From Bdellovibrionaceae bacterium UBA5009 (GTDB lineage Bacteria > Bdellovibrionota > Bdellovibrionia > Bdellovibrionales > Bdellovibrionaceae), in NCBI GenBank assembly GCA_002396665.1, contig DGYJ01000028.1:1-5699 (forward strand): a stretch of DNA of 5,699 nucleotides. The letters run 5' to 3'. The notes under the pieces were generated by a model, which was not told where the DNA came from, searched no databases, and saw nothing but the letters and a program-made list of their open reading frames with translations. A program made the position numbers and the translations under genes. Every line of letters starts with the position of its first letter. The stretch's first letter is position 1. This document shows positions 5,169 through 5,699 of the stretch, piece by piece.

Positions 5169-5699
5169 TTAGACAGTCTTAAAATCCATACAGCCGGGAT
5201 TATAACTTTGACGCCAAAAAAATGTATCAATTCCGTAGTGTAAGGTTGAAATACTTGCCAGAAAGGGTTCTAGCAATTCCAATTTGCTAAACTCATAAAA
5301 AGGTGGAAATCCAACAATCACCAAATGTTCCGTCAACGAAAAGACAAGGGCAAAGATAAAAATGCCAGCAAAAATTTTTGGAAGCCTGTTTGGCGTAGCC
5401 AAAGCTTGGGGTAGCCGCATTTTGACATATTTGTATGACAAAAAAATGAATGGGGCAGCATGCAGAACCACGATCAGGGCCAGTGAAATGACGTTGTAGT
5501 TTTTAAAGACAAAAAAAGCCGTGCCCCAAAAAATAAATGTCGTCAGCCAAATTAAATTTTTAGACATATTCATATATTTGAAGCGAATAAGATTGCTTAT
5601 TTGCCAACCAATATAAAATAAATTCACAAGCCCAATCAGAATTAGAATTAAATTTGTTGGCAGCCATTGGACATACCCTAAATCTCCGGGGGAAAACCT
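5169..5699 (-). CDS. Polytopic membrane protein, N-terminus cut off by the window edge
   Basis: The frame is open from the right edge to a TAA at 5169-5171, giving 176 visible residues. A GTG at 5625-5627 could open a shorter product. However, the 24 codons upstream of it (beginning RFSPGDLGYVQWLP and continuing into the helix LILILIGLV) look like real membrane-protein sequence, so the true start is probably outside the window. About five hydrophobic segments are visible in the 176 residues, at about 15-32, 50-65, 70-88, 107-128 and 134-155. The protein ends in a short soluble tail containing HYGIDTFFWRQSYNPGC. An H-Y-x-x-D-x-x-x-W pattern of this kind may be functional, but I do not recognise the family with certainty. 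The GH16 gene follows 77 bp downstream on the same strand. The repeat-rich gap makes it uncertain whether the two share a transcript. Confidence 0.7.
   Translation of the reverse strand, partial: RFSPGDLGYVQWLPTNLILILIGLVNLFYIGWQISNLIRFKYMNMSKNLIWLTTFIFWGTAFFVFKNYNVISLALIVVLHAAPFIFLSYKYVKMRLPQALATPNRLPKIFAGIFIFALVFSLTEHLVIVGFPPFYEFSKLELLEPFLASISTLHYGIDTFFWRQSYNPGCMDFKTV

Overview
This 5.7 kb window is AT-rich and comes from a bacterium with a Gram-negative type envelope: there are four likely Sec-exported proteins, one clear lipoprotein and three polytopic membrane proteins. The mix of AT-richness, exported hydrolases and a secreted protein built of Y-x-N-G repeats would fit a Bdellovibrio-like (Bdellovibrionota) genome. 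That placement is inference from style only, because the window holds no marker gene. No rRNA, tRNA, CRISPR array, intact insertion sequence or phage gene was seen.

Left part (1-1615, minus strand): the start of a secreted repeat protein runs off the left edge. It has five 15-residue YPNGTTLRYSNGAMN-type units and a well-formed promoter in front of it. Upstream on the same strand lies a complete exported trypsin-like serine protease with a visible His/Asp/Ser triad and a probable TTG start.

Middle (1616-3117): a roughly 100 bp divergent spacer carries an 11-bp perfect inverted repeat. It separates the protease from a small, probably exported protein on the plus strand. That small gene meets, stop codon over stop codon, a four-helix membrane protein on the minus strand. 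About 310 bp without a convincing gene follows, holding overlapping inverted repeats. Then comes a small lipoprotein on the plus strand, whose best promoter would place transcription at or next to its ATG.

Right part (3154-5699, minus strand): read from the right edge inwards, this is a partial membrane protein, a secreted GH16 family glycoside hydrolase with a complete EIDIVE active site, and a ChaA-type cation/proton antiporter that starts only 12 bp after the GH16 stop. The last two are probably cotranscribed. Apart from this pair the genes look like independent units, and nothing seen points to a single multi-gene defence or biosynthetic system. The least ordinary items are the YSNG-repeat protein and the structured non-coding stretches at 1629-1696, 2568-2629 and 5121-5168.
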